Below are positions 1 to 8,703 of a stretch of 15,412 bases of DNA, piece after piece. Both the position numbers and the translations under genes were made by a program. How positions within the stretch are numbered: position 1 is the stretch's first letter; each line of letters starts with the position of its first letter. The notes beneath the pieces are model-generated. The model was not told the DNA's origin and searched no databases. It worked only from the letters and a program-made list of their open reading frames with translations. This DNA is from Phoronis pallida (taxonomy: Eukaryota > Phoronida > Phoronidae): positions 1 to 15,412 of the forward strand of contig JAOXYC010007791.1 of assembly GCA_028565715.1 (NCBI GenBank). The letters are read 5' to 3'.

Positions 1-12
1 GAAATGTCCATA

Positions 13-21
13 CAGGTAAGA
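13..21 (+). other. possible 5' splice donor
   Basis: CAG followed by GTAAGA at 13-21 is a perfect match to the metazoan 5' splice-site consensus. If real, an exon of a plus-strand gene would end at position 15, with most of it before the window. Only 15 bases of candidate exon are visible and no matching acceptor or coding exon was recognised downstream, so this may be a chance match. Confidence 0.2.
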
Positions 22-48
22 GGCCAAAGGTCACCAGGTGCAGAGTAA

Positions 49-72
49 AAATTGCTAAGCAAAGCAATTTTA
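49..72. repeat. 9-bp hairpin
   Basis: AAAATTGCT at 49-57 and AGCAATTTT at 64-72 are perfect reverse complements with a 6-base loop. Nothing nearby gives the hairpin a function. Confidence 0.4.
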
Positions 73-1426
73 TCTAGTTAATATTAAACTCATACATCAC
101 TACTTATAATGAGTGTGCAATTTTCAATTATAGAAAGCAGACCGTTTCATCTGATTCTTTATATAAAATTTTAACCATTTTTGTTGCCAAGTCTTGTTTC
201 TACCTTAATTCTGTATCGAAATCACAATGTCAAAATGATACAGTTGATCTTCTTTGTCTTGGCAACCGGTCAAGATATTTCATCATGTCTCATCAGCCGC
301 CATTATTGAGATTACCGGCTGGTGCAAAATTATGTATTTGATCAGATGAATGCAAGGATGCAATTCGTAACAAAACACCCTTAGAAATAGACCACATTCG
401 ATAATTTCACATTCGTAAATAGCGATGTATAACTTCAAATAAGAGACGTGCACGGAAATAACAATTCACCCACATAATGTCAAGTAGCAACATAAGACTT
501 TCGATCACTACCGCACTAGTTTGGTTGTCCTTATGCAAACCTCACTTGCTGAAAGAAAACAAACACATGTTAGCCAGCACTAATATCATTCGATCTTTGA
601 TAAGGAAAGAGATATGACCCTTCGAAAGCTTAGGTGAGCTACAATTTTAGCTGCAAGTACAGTGCTAAAGTCATGCAATATCCCTGCTGTCGCAGCCAGT
701 CCCGATAACATAAGAGAGTTCTCACGGTTGCAAATAAAACATACAAATGTTTGGTATGATACTTCTTCTTCAACCAATCAAAAACAATCAACCAACCAAC
801 CGTATAACTGAAACAAAAAATAACAGATATAAAAAAATTTGTCACAACAAATAGACTTCAAAAACAATGATATGACAACAAAATAATACTAACAATAATA
901 ATCACTAAACCAAATGACAAATGCATAAACTCAAATGAATAAATCAGTCGAAACTCACGTGGATCAAAAACTAGGTCAAATGAGGTCAATCACGAATCGC
1001 TACAGAAATAAATCGCTAACTTTGACAATTAACTCAAATACGCTTCAAGTGAGCCAGTCTAAACTCTACAAATACTTTCTAGATATAACAATGAATAAAT
1101 GAAACCTAAAACTAACCTTGTTCTCACGTCGGAACTTGCGAAAAATACTAAGAAAGACTGGAGCGAACAAAAAACCAGACTTTCACTGATCAAGCGTGGT
1201 GCCAAAGGGCCGAGTATATACAAAATAGGGATCAACAGGATAAGAAACAAGTAGAATGAAAACTAGAAAATAATCCTGGCGAAGAAACTTTGAATCAAAT
1301 AAAATAAATACGACTACTTTTACACCTGCTGATATTGAGCTCTTAACGGACTGACGTTGACAAATGGTTCTTCGTCAACCTCATTCACAGGTTTATGGGT
1401 CGTTCCCCTTACGTTGTTGCTGAGAT
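73..1426. other. non-coding AT-rich stretch, nothing recognised
   Basis: I see no protein motif, RNA gene or ordered repeat here. The open frames present are short (about 60-70 codons), on the minus strand, and have low-complexity composition expected from AT-rich DNA. It may be intron or intergenic sequence. Confidence 0.5.
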
Positions 1427-1501
1427 TTTATTAAGGCTCAAGGCAGGCGTCCTCCAAATGTGTGCAGAGCCACTTATATAAAAAATTATCATATTGTAAC
1501 A
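1427..1501 (-). promoter_or_regulatory. LTR-like TATA box and polyadenylation signal
   Basis: Read on the minus strand, a TGTTACAAT start (1501-1493) is followed by TATATAAG (1480-1473) and then AATAAA (1432-1427), within about 75 bases. A TG start, a TATA box and a close AATAAA is the layout of a very short LTR of Ty3/Gypsy or BEL type, possibly a solo LTR. No clear CA end, target-site duplication or second copy was found, so a chance arrangement in AT-rich DNA is possible. Confidence 0.2.
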
Positions 1502-1621
1502 CATCAATTGAGTGTAAATTTTTCATTCACAGATATAGTTAAACTAGATCATACATAAAATATTAAAAAATGAAGTATTGCAATTGATGGTTGAATATTG
1601 CAAATAAAATAAAAATAGATC

Positions 1622-1798
1622 TTATTGTACATCTATTTCTCTGTCAGTGTCAACAACTGCTTTATTTATCTGGTTGCAGTCCTTCAATCGGCCTTCATCC
1701 CTAAACTCTTCCTCTGTAGGGGGTGCACTGCTTGGCACAGTAAGGTATTGATGAATATTATCGTCTTCGTCTCGTCTTTGTAATACGACTAACGCTCT
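1622..1798 (-). pseudogene. 58-codon acidic open frame, possible terminal exon or relic
   Basis: A frame of 58 codons without an ATG runs on the minus strand from just after a TGA (1801-1799) to a TAA (1624-1622). Its composition is protein-like rather than AT-rich noise: an acidic run (RRDEDDN), then VPSSAPPTEEEFRDEGRLKD, then NQINKAVVDTDREIDVQ. A polypyrimidine run ending in AG lies just upstream near 1798-1812, so a 3' terminal exon is conceivable. A diverged copy of the second half lies at 2390-2488, where stops and shifts break it, while NQI-KAV-T is still readable. The family was not recognised. The copy number and the neighbouring relic favour a mobile-element or multigene-family origin over a host exon. 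Confidence 0.35.
1643..1737. repeat. diverged direct repeat, copy 1
   Basis: This ~95-bp segment aligns with 2390-2488. Shared anchors in order are CAGTGT, CAACTGCTTT, TGGTTG, CAAT-GCCTTCA and GGGTGCACTGCTTGGC. The copies are collinear, with scattered substitutions and small gaps. Confidence 0.65.
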
Positions 1799-1960
1799 TC
1801 AAAGAGAGCCTTAACAGTCGGCGCATGTTAGTAAATAAACAAAAAAAATAACAAAAGTGCAAAAAACAAAAGTGAATAAACAAGTGAATGTTAATCAAGA
1901 ACAAGATGGCTAATAAGCGGTTGGTCAGTCCCAGAGTTTGCCTTAATGACATGACTGTTA

Positions 1961-2379
1961 AGTGATATTGTCTGCGCCAGCACTGCTGAAGACTCCATAT
2001 TTGATATTTTTGTGAACTAGAAATTACCCCATTCGTGCTTAACCGTCTTGAAACTGCTTGAGGCTTGTTTCTTCTATCACTCTTGTGCATGGAACATATT
2101 GATACCTCCCTTTTGATAATTATTTGAATGCAATTTAACTCCAACATAAAGAGGAAGTGGTGTTTCTCTGTCCTTTCCTTTGGGCTTAGCATATACTGGG
2201 CTGTCACTGGAAATGCCAGTGAATTGAGATATTGTACATGCGACTCTGATACGAGGACTGCTAGTGCTTTGGTCATTCTCATCAATTCTGTCTTTTAAAT
2301 ACCATGTGTCATGAAGTAATACATGGAGAAGCGTTGGGAGCAGTTGGGCAAATAAAAACTTATAGATCTTCCTATAAGA
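1961..2379 (-). pseudogene. relic of a repetitive invertebrate protein family (LPLYVGVKLHS motif)
   Basis: The minus strand is open for 100 codons from 2379 to 2080 with no early ATG, ending at TGA (2079-2077). The translation is protein-like: TLLHVLLHDTWYLKDRIDEN, a Ser-rich segment, then RETPLPLYVGVKLHS. After a frameshift the reading resumes, with KNIKYGVFSSAGADNIT at about 2012-1961. From memory, this order (LPLY-G-K-H, then about 50 residues later a K-G-F-T--A-DN-DHNPSS block) is that of large unnamed multigene families in cnidarian, mollusc and echinoderm genomes, usually taken as mobile-element derived. I know no established name or function. A longer 175-codon frame overlaps this in another phase (2285-1758); it lacks these motifs and I take it as the shadow. 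Confidence 0.45.
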
Positions 2380-2389
2380 CTATTGCTGC

Positions 2390-2488
2390 ACCAGTGTAGC
2401 CAACTGCTTTCATAATTTGGTTGAATCCCACCAATCAGCCTTCAACCACACTCAATTTTATTTTCTCTTTAAGGGTGCACTGCTTGGC
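2390..2488. repeat. diverged direct repeat, copy 2
   Basis: Partner of 1643-1737 in the same orientation, about 750 bp away. It ends with the same 16-base block GGGTGCACTGCTTGGC. On the minus strand its reading frame is broken, whereas copy 1 is open, so copy 2 looks more decayed. The two copies bracket the relic at 1961-2379. Confidence 0.65.
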
Positions 2489-2780
2489 TTGGGCTGGTAG
2501 ACATCAGACTGGTCTTAAGACCTACAACAGAAGCGTCATGGTGACTCCTTTAAAACCCTCAATTTCTATTGTGGTGTTATATATGCAAACTGTCTTCTCT
2601 TCAGTGGTTAGCCATCTTGGCTAATGTTCTTTCATGTTGTTACAACATCATTAATCATGACTGGATCTCCTGTGGTCAATGTGATATTGTGAGTTTAGGT
2701 AGGCCTTCACCTGTCAGTCTGTCAGTGTTCCACGCCCCAGTTGGTGAGGGGGTTACCGCGCTGAAAGAATTATACAATTG

Positions 2781-3119
2781 TCAGGGCATAATCCGAACAG
2801 ATTTCAGTTCTGTTAAACCTTCCAAAGTTGTTATTCTTTGATTCAAACAGAACTTGACTTTGTGTATTGCACCTGGGTTGTACATAAATAAACCCTTATC
2901 ACAGTATCGGCTTCCAACTGTGGCCATGCATGTTTGAGTTGACTGTTGGAAAAAGTTTGATAGAGGATCTTCAATGCCTTTGAATGCTCCTTCATTGCTG
3001 TTGTTTAGCAGACTATATTCACTAGCACCATACCCAGTTTCCTGGCAGGTTGGACATTTATTTTTTTGAAGTTCTCTTTTGTGTGGTCTAGATCCTTGCA
3101 ATATTTTGCAATTAACCCT
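2781..3119 (-). CDS. unidentified open frame, exon-like or relic
   Basis: The minus strand is open from 3119 to the stop near 2781, about 110 codons, with no ATG near its start. Near the N-terminal side it carries a CPTC pair (KNKCPTCQETGYG), which could be half a zinc-binding site; no partner pair is visible. The rest (NEGAFKGIEDPLSNFFQQ, then FMYNPGAIHKVKFCLNQR) is mixed and protein-like but matches no family I know. It lies 300 bp upstream, in minus-strand reading, of the repeat copy at 2390-2488 and could belong to the same decayed element. A chance frame is not excluded. Confidence 0.2.
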   Translation of the reverse strand, partial: RVNCKILQGSRPHKRELQKNKCPTCQETGYGASEYSLLNNSNEGAFKGIEDPLSNFFQQSTQTCMATVGSRYCDKGLFMYNPGAIHKVKFCLNQRITTLEGLTELKSVRIMP

Positions 3120-4765
3120 TTAGTTTTTATGGTAGTTTTTTCACGTTTACTTGAATGTCAGATTACTTGGGTCACCTGTATCTGCCATATCATAACGACA
3201 CATAACAGAATGGATAGCCTGAGAACAAAGATTTAAAACTTGAGGTATTCTTCGCTTTGGGACGAAATACGTTTGTTGATTTCGCAGCAAATCTAATTTA
3301 AGTACTCATGTTTCGATTTATCTTTCCGTTATGATTGATAGCCTCATTCGGGTATAATAGCCCGATATTTGAAAGGTCACTTTCCTTGAAGGGGAATTAT
3401 GGCCTTAGCGCACTGCCCCTGTAAAGATAATCCATACCCGTTGAAATAGTTGGGCACCTAGGATATCTGTGTGCTTAACACTGTCATTTCCAATTTCTGC
3501 TTGAGAATAAATAAATAATATTTATTTACGTAGAAATAGTTAGGAAATAATAGTGGTCATGTAAATGTTTTAATTATGAAGAGATATGGAAAACCAGCAA
3601 CACTAAATGAATTTAATTAGATATACTGAGTCTCCCATTGCAGTCAATCCATAGGTAAAGTAGTAAATTTACTGAAACCAAATAAATAATATATAAAACA
3701 CACAAACCAAATGTCAATCACAGTGATAACAAGATAGGATCAACGTGTACTGTACTGCCTTAGGTCAGGCTAGGTCAAAACTCGCCAACCCGGGGGTAAA
3801 CCTGGGGTGGTAAAACAGACCCAACTGGGCACTATTCATCAGTTACGCAATACATAAATGCAGACCCACATGTTACTGGTACGCCTTCTGTATTGGTGAC
3901 TGTCAACATTTCGCTGCCGAGAATAGTACCAAATAATCTGAATGTGTGTATGTATAATGCTACTAGACTGTCGTGTCGTATTCGATAGTTATTTTACCTT
4001 TGGCATAAATTCTAGGATTTATCACTGGTCTAGTGTACCGGAAGTACAAACTCTGATGACGTATGCTTAATGGGATAACAAACAGGTGCAACAGTTCCCG
4101 GTCTTAGAAAACAGTCACACTATATGTCTTGTTTTAGAGACCTGTATTAAATTACAACCCGTTATCAGGGGAAACAATAAACCTGTAGAGTCATCTATGA
4201 TGTCAATGACAGGTAAATTGGATCTTATGAAAATGAAACAGTCTGGATAATTATCAAGAATCATCATTAATGACCCGTGTGATAATATTTCAGGATCTGC
4301 AAGATATGAAATGATCTTCTATTGTTCTTGCCATTAGTTGCATTTCAATTTATACACATTCATTCCGGACATTCATTATTATGATTAATATGCATTTGGT
4401 TTGGTAAACCATTCGATTCGGCAAATAATTTATGTCACTTAGGCATTCCATGATATTATCAATTTACTTTTGACTCCATCCAATTTTATCACTGCAATTA
4501 TACAAATGAATCTTGTGTCATGCGAATTTATAAAGATATTAAAATATTGATTGGTAAACTTAACACTATGAATTGACAACATTGAGTAAAAGTCAAAAAA
4601 AATGAATACGAGAACAAATTTAAATGACATAATTACCATACTTTGAGTGTTTATGGGTTATACTGACTGACTCACTGGGGTCGAGGTCGAAACCGAAATT
4701 TTTCTAGTTCATCAGCATTTGAAATGTTTTGGTTTTTACCACCATGTAGTTAAATCTTCATTTGT
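3120..4765. other. non-coding stretch, nothing recognised
   Basis: No protein motif, RNA gene or transposon end was recognised. Local oddities are a palindrome-rich AATAAATAATATTTATTT stretch near 3508-3527 and a GC-rich patch of short G and C runs near 3787-3813. The 66-codon minus-strand frame at 4439-4639 is hydrophobic AT-rich translation without support. Confidence 0.45.
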
Positions 4766-4951
4766 CTATTGCTTGTCCATGCACCAAGAATAGAACCTTT
4801 CCTTTCTAACTGACTGGTAATTGTTTTTGATTTCCTGTAGATCATTCCGTAGAGATGTGTAGTCGTTCTTGATTTGGTTAAATTCATTATGAAGTGTGGT
4901 TATCGATTCTTTAATATCGTCAAGTCCTAGCTGGACTCCATTTTCAACCAT
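4766..4951 (-). pseudogene. coiled-coil protein fragment
   Basis: A 61-codon frame begins with VENGVQLGLDDIKESI and continues as a regular heptad-like coiled coil (NEFNQIKNDYTSLRNDLQEI, then KNNYQSVRKE) before losing the pattern. Such coiled coils occur in the first open reading frame proteins of LINEs and in many other proteins, so the fold is clear but the family is not. A shifted frame just upstream (4950-5030) reads TKRASIEKECETMLNN and probably belongs to the same protein, which would link this piece to the relic at 5067-5436. With no intact start and at least one frameshift, I call it a relic. Confidence 0.35.
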
Positions 4952-5066
4952 ATCTCACCATGTTTTGCATGACTGTAAAGCAACTGGAGTTGTTCAGCAT
5001 TGTTTCACACTCCTTTTCGATGCTAGCCCTTTTGGTCAGGTGATATAACGGATAGTCTTAAAATTG

Positions 5067-5436
5067 TCAATAAAATGTGAATGATGAAGAGTTGAATATG
5101 AATTTGACGAATGATCTTAAAACATTATTGATAAAATTATCACGATTTTGAAAGCGATACGAAGATTTATAACGATAAATTTCAAAACATTTACGGAGCA
5201 ATTGTAGGGTATTGAATAAGGTCTCTGCAATCTCTATTTCAGTAGCCCTTTTCATTCCATTTGCATCTGTTTTGATCCAGTTTTTGTATTTTTCAAGATA
5301 TTGTCAATGCTAGTGTTTTTGATCCGCCATAATGGTGGTAAAAACAGTTTCTTGCTTTCTCTCCTTTCTTAAAAGGGGCATTTTTCAAAACTTCAAATGT
5401 AGCCTTCGAAGGTTCTTCAAAATGAAGGAGTGTACT
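5067..5436 (-). pseudogene. uncharacterised coding relic with one frameshift
   Basis: Two minus-strand frames meet near 5296-5303. The first (5436-5293, 47 codons) contains HFEEPSKATFEVLKN and ends with a Cys/His-containing stretch, RNCFYHHYGGSKTLAL. The second (5303-5067) reads EKYKNWIKTDANGMKRATE, then IAETLFNTLQLLRKCFEIYR. Both have a codon pattern and residue mix unlike AT-rich noise, and they join through a small indel, so one decayed protein is likely. The family was not recognised. The CFYHH cluster could bind metal, but there is no full zinc-finger pattern. The first part is duplicated in tandem just upstream (5592-5726). Confidence 0.4.
5351..5430. repeat. tandem duplication, unit 1
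   Basis: This segment matches 5571-5650 with a 220-bp offset. Shared blocks include TTTCTCTCCTTTCT, CTTCAAAACTTCAAATGTAG and CCTCAAAATGA or TCTTCAAAATGA. Differences are substitutions plus a 1-base length change. Confidence 0.75.
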
Positions 5437-5570
5437 TCAGCAGCAGCCAACTATTGCTTAACAGTTAAGACAAGGCTTAAGATGACGCATACGTGTCCCA
5501 GAACTTGGGGAAGACGTTATACCTTATTGGCTTCGACCATGACTGTCTATAAGGTGATCAGCAAAAGTGT

Positions 5571-5650
5571 CTTGTTTTCTCTCCTTTCTCAATAGGGGAC
5601 ACTCTTCAAAACTTCAAATGTAGCCTTCAGAGGTGCCTCAAAATGAATGA
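5571..5650. repeat. tandem duplication, unit 2
   Basis: Second copy of the 5351-5430 segment. On the minus strand it carries HFEAPLKATFEVLKS, against HFEEPSKATFEVLKN in the first copy. One extra base in this copy shifts the frame just after the shared block and creates the TGA at 5591-5589. Confidence 0.75.
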
Positions 5651-5726
5651 ACAATGTCAGACACTCTAGTCCAGCACCATTTCCTTGTTTTAAAAGTAAA
5701 GTGGTTGGAGTTAACACATTCTGGAT
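5592..5726 (-). pseudogene. duplicated N-terminal part of the same uncharacterised relic
   Basis: An open frame of 45 codons on the minus strand (after a TAA at 5729-5727, ending at TGA 5591-5589) reads QNVLTPTTLLLKQGNGAGLE, then CLTLFIHFEAPLKATFEVLK. The last half is the paralogue of the frame at 5293-5436, so the coding unit repeats every 220 bp (about 73 codons). Beyond the frameshift, EKGEKTRHFC can still be matched with KKGEKARNCF of the other copy. This suggests a protein with tandem repeats of about 73 residues that later decayed. The family is unknown. Confidence 0.35.
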
Positions 5727-6044
5727 TTAACACACTGTGTTGTCCCTACTTTGTGCATAAATAAGGTTCCTTTGCACTCTCACCGTATTATGATACCCAT
5801 TATACTAGTTTTCGATGTGATCTCCTTTATAGCTGTTAGAGGTTCTCATTGCCCGACCACTTTAGTAGCTGCGCTACCGATTACTGATTCTGATTCTGAA
5901 AATTTATTGGCCATCACAAAATGTATCACACCAATTTTATTAAAACAGTTTAAATGAATAAACCTTTTAAAAAACATTGAGTTTTCAGACAATGTATTCA
6001 CTTTAAGTTTTTTTAAAAACAGCAATGTCCTCTGAGGTTCTTAT
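5727..6044. other. no supported gene; possible 3' tail of the R2 relic
   Basis: This lies just 3' (in minus-strand reading) of the R2 endonuclease. It contains an AT-rich stretch with T and A runs (6007-6019) that could mark the element's truncated 3' end. A minus-strand stretch near 5900 reads KFSESESVIGSAATKVVG in frame with stops and was not recognised. The plus-strand 68-codon frame at 5751-5957 has no recognisable motif. Confidence 0.3.
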
Positions 6045-7189
6045 TTCCGGTGGCAAACTGTTAGTCGTTCTAGCTCAGCGTCCCAGACGATGGTTGGGTC
6101 AATGATCAGGCATTCCCCATGGAGGTTGGGGATAATGATGTCGGGTTTCAGCGTTACTGGTTGTCCGTGTACCGTATCCGTCATTTGAGGTTCCTCCAAT
6201 TATCTGATTTGTCTCACACTTAAAAAAGATACAATCCTCCTGACGATCCGGTTGGGACGGTAAATTCTGAACTCTGAAGGCTGCGGCAAGATCCGAGGAT
6301 ATGGCCAAGAGTTTCAACCGTCGTATGACAACGTCTACAATTGACCTCTCCTCCACTTCTTCCCCTCTGTGTCACCTCCCTCGTGGGGAATGTGTTGGTC
6401 CTCAGTTTCAGTCGAACGATGAATTCTGACTCGTCAAAGAAATAGTACCCACATTAAGCCACCTGTTAGAGTCGGGCACACGAGCAAAAAAGTTCAGCCC
6501 CCTTGCCCTGGCTAGAAAGCGATGCCAAAGCTGTTGCGGCATGCTTCCTCCAACTCTTCACGAGTGGATATGTGTGTCTATTGTATCTCTTCCTGATCTT
6601 TTCAATCCTTCCCAACAGTCCCAACTTTTCAGCTGACTGCTATACTAAATCCATCTTTTTCTCGAGTCACAGTTCTGAGTTTACCCAGGAGCAGGAGACT
6701 CAGTCGCTTGAGTTCTAAAGCATGGCAAGCCCAGCCCCCATCTTTCTTTCTTGTGTAAAAGAAATGGGTGTTGGTACTATCGCTGAGCTTTAAAGTCAGT
6801 GCTTGACCCAGAACCTGACAGTGGTGTCTAGTTCGTCCAGCTTTACAAACACCACCTCACCCGTCCCCAGCTGAGGAATCAGCTTTTTATCAGGACCGAT
6901 GTAGGCATCAAGTAGATTTACTTTTTGTGTCGGCTTTAAAGGGGGCTGGCATTCACCTTGAGATACATAGATGTTAATGTCTCTGCTGGATCACTTGCGA
7001 CCAGACCTTTCCAACTGTCAAACCTGCACCCTAGGTATTTTGTTGTTTCCCCTGGTTCTAACCACGGTATTGTCTCATCATCGATGGTGAAAGGTGGACA
7101 ATTATTACAGGTAAACGTCTTGCTTCCAGATCTTATGTGGAAGCGAATTCATTTCTTGACATTTAGACGCATACCTGTTAGTTTGCAGA
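6045..7189 (-). pseudogene. R2 C-terminus: CCHC knuckle and restriction-like endonuclease
   Basis: After the RT, several frames in turn give TFTCNNCPPFTIDDE and ETTKYLGCRFDSWKG (7120-7011), then VRFWVKH and a KKDGGLGLPC-like segment. A long frame then gives LRTNTFPTREVTQRGRSGGE and the knuckle CRRCHTTVETLGHILGSC (6339-6286; C-x2-C-x8-H-x4-C). A shifted frame carries KPDIII (6148) and IIDPTIVWD (about 6106-6080), the PD-(D/E)-type endonuclease core that nicks target DNA. The lysine-containing C-terminal block that normally follows is not recognised below 6060, so the 3' end is truncated or too diverged. At least four frameshifts separate these blocks. Confidence 0.8.
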
Positions 7190-8160
7190 AATCATTGGTG
7201 GTAGAAAGATTTGCTTGCATTAGTTTCTTGACTTCTCTTGATTAGATCAGTGTCGTTGGCATAGTAGAGCGATGTTGCCATCTCCCCTTCCACTGAGAAT
7301 CCTCTCCCTTTGGCCTCTAGTTTGCAGAGCAACGGGTCCATGCAGAGAAGGAAAAGGATCGGCGAGAGGGGATCCCCCTGCTTCACCCCTCTTCTCATCA
7401 GGATGTTTCCTGTGTTGCCGGATGCGAGCTGGAAGGATGTGATACTCGACTTATACATATCAGCAACTACACTGATAAAATGCGGATGGACATTGATGCA
7501 TTTCAGAGCCTCAAGGAAGTGTACACGTTCGATTGTATCGAATGCTTTGGCCAGATCGAGAAATGCCACACACAGTTCATCGCCACGCTGCTTGACCAGG
7601 CGAATTAGTTCCTCTACGAATAGGGTGTTCAAGGCGCATCCAGGTTTCTTGACGAAACCCATCTGGCGCTCGCAGTTTCACTGCCTTGGACAAACGAAGG
7701 GCAAGAATCTTGGTATAGCCGCAACAGTACATTACTGATTGTCAGCGGGCGCCAATTTCCGAGATCCTCAAGGTTAGCAGACCCCTTCGGTAGCAGAATG
7801 GATCTACTTGCCTTATGATTTTCTGGGATGCATCCACTGACTAGCCACCCATTAAGTACTGTCACGACTAAATCTTTCACCTTAAAGATGTACCTGATAT
7901 CGGGGATCGAGATGTTGTCAGGTCCAGAGGCTGTCGATGTTTGAAAGCTCCCAATCGCATGCATGACTTTGTCGTGTGTGATGGGAGCCATCAGCAGCCC
8001 ATTATCTGCGTACACCATGGGGGGAGCAAAACCACTCAGGTCGACGTGAGCGGGACGGTCTTCACTATTCCCAAACCTGTCGAAATAAGTTTGTTTGTTC
8101 TACCACTTTAGGGTCTATATAGCACTTGCCCATGTCACCGTCAAAAATAAGCCGAGCCAG
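7190..8160 (-). pseudogene. R2 reverse transcriptase domain
   Basis: Three minus-strand stretches cover the RT. The first (about 8160-8070) reads RLIFDGDMGKCYIDPKVVEQ. The second (8018-7629) has TASGPDNISI and the NWRPLTISNVLLRLY block. The third (7662-7192) has QMGFV-like entry KKPGCALNTLFVEELIRL, the motif A aspartate in FLDLAKAFD, RRGVKQGDPLSPILF, and the catalytic box. A frameshift lies near 7650-7700. The catalytic box reads YYAND: the codon at 7257-7255 is AAC, so the first aspartate of YADD has become asparagine, which should abolish polymerisation. Its closest relatives are R2-clade RTs; NeSL-type elements also carry zinc fingers and an RLE but fit the motif spacing less well. Confidence 0.85.
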
Positions 8161-8510
8161 CCCCTTGGGGTTGGGAGTATAGAGGCTCTGGTACTTCCTG
8201 GCCTTTTTGCCTTCTCCTGCCGCGAGGGCTAGGCCGGGGGACGTTTCTTACGATTAGTACCTTTGTTGTTTTTACGTTTGGCTCTAGGTTTAGGCTTTTT
8301 ATCGACAAGATGAGCTGTTGGCGGTTCAGACAAGGTGTCAATGTCTGTAAGGGGTGGTGAATCAGAACTATAGGCTTGATTCGAAGACAGGCAAGGGAGC
8401 AGCTACATTAGCCGTCTCACCGTCATTCTCAAAGGAGGGCGTACAGCCTGCCGCCTAGCAGTTCGCTTCAGATTGGAGATCTTAGACGAGATCTGCTTAC
8501 GGGTCTTGTG

Positions 8511-8611
8511 TACTCTCCATGTAATCGAGTCGAGCAGCTGACTCACCGATATCAGGATTGTTTAGCAGTCTATTAAGGGTTTCAGTCTCCTCTTCACTCC
8601 AAGCGCTTTTT
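8511..8611 (-). pseudogene. R2 Myb-like DNA-binding segment
   Basis: The minus strand reads KSAWSEEETETLNRLLNNP, then ARLDYMES, right after the third zinc finger. The W-x-x-EE-x-x-x-L spacing and its position match the Myb-like helix that follows the fingers in R2 proteins and contacts target DNA. It stays in one frame from about 8700 down to a stop near 8505, after which the frame is lost. Confidence 0.65.
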
Positions 8612-8703
8612 CTGACTGTTTTGTCCGCGGAACGCAAGGTGGCCTTACATTCCTTCTCTCTTGCAATCGAATCAATCCGGCCCCTATTCCTGGCGACAGG
8701 AGG

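Noticed and set aside
1758-2285. 175-codon minus-strand open frame, the longest in the first 5 kb
   Set aside because: It starts at TTG, has no recognisable domain and ends in low-complexity hydrophobic residues. The overlapping phase carries LPLYVGVKLHS and other motif-like blocks.
4731-5345. 14-base inverted repeat GTTTTTACCACCAT (4731-4744) and ATGGTGGTAAAAAC (5332-5345) as transposon ends
   Set aside because: The match does not extend beyond 14 bases on either side, no target duplication flanks it, and one such match is not surprising in 15 kb of AT-rich DNA.
7310-7738. 142-codon plus-strand open frame
   Set aside because: It lies antisense to the R2 reverse transcriptase frame, which carries unmistakable RT motifs; this frame has none.
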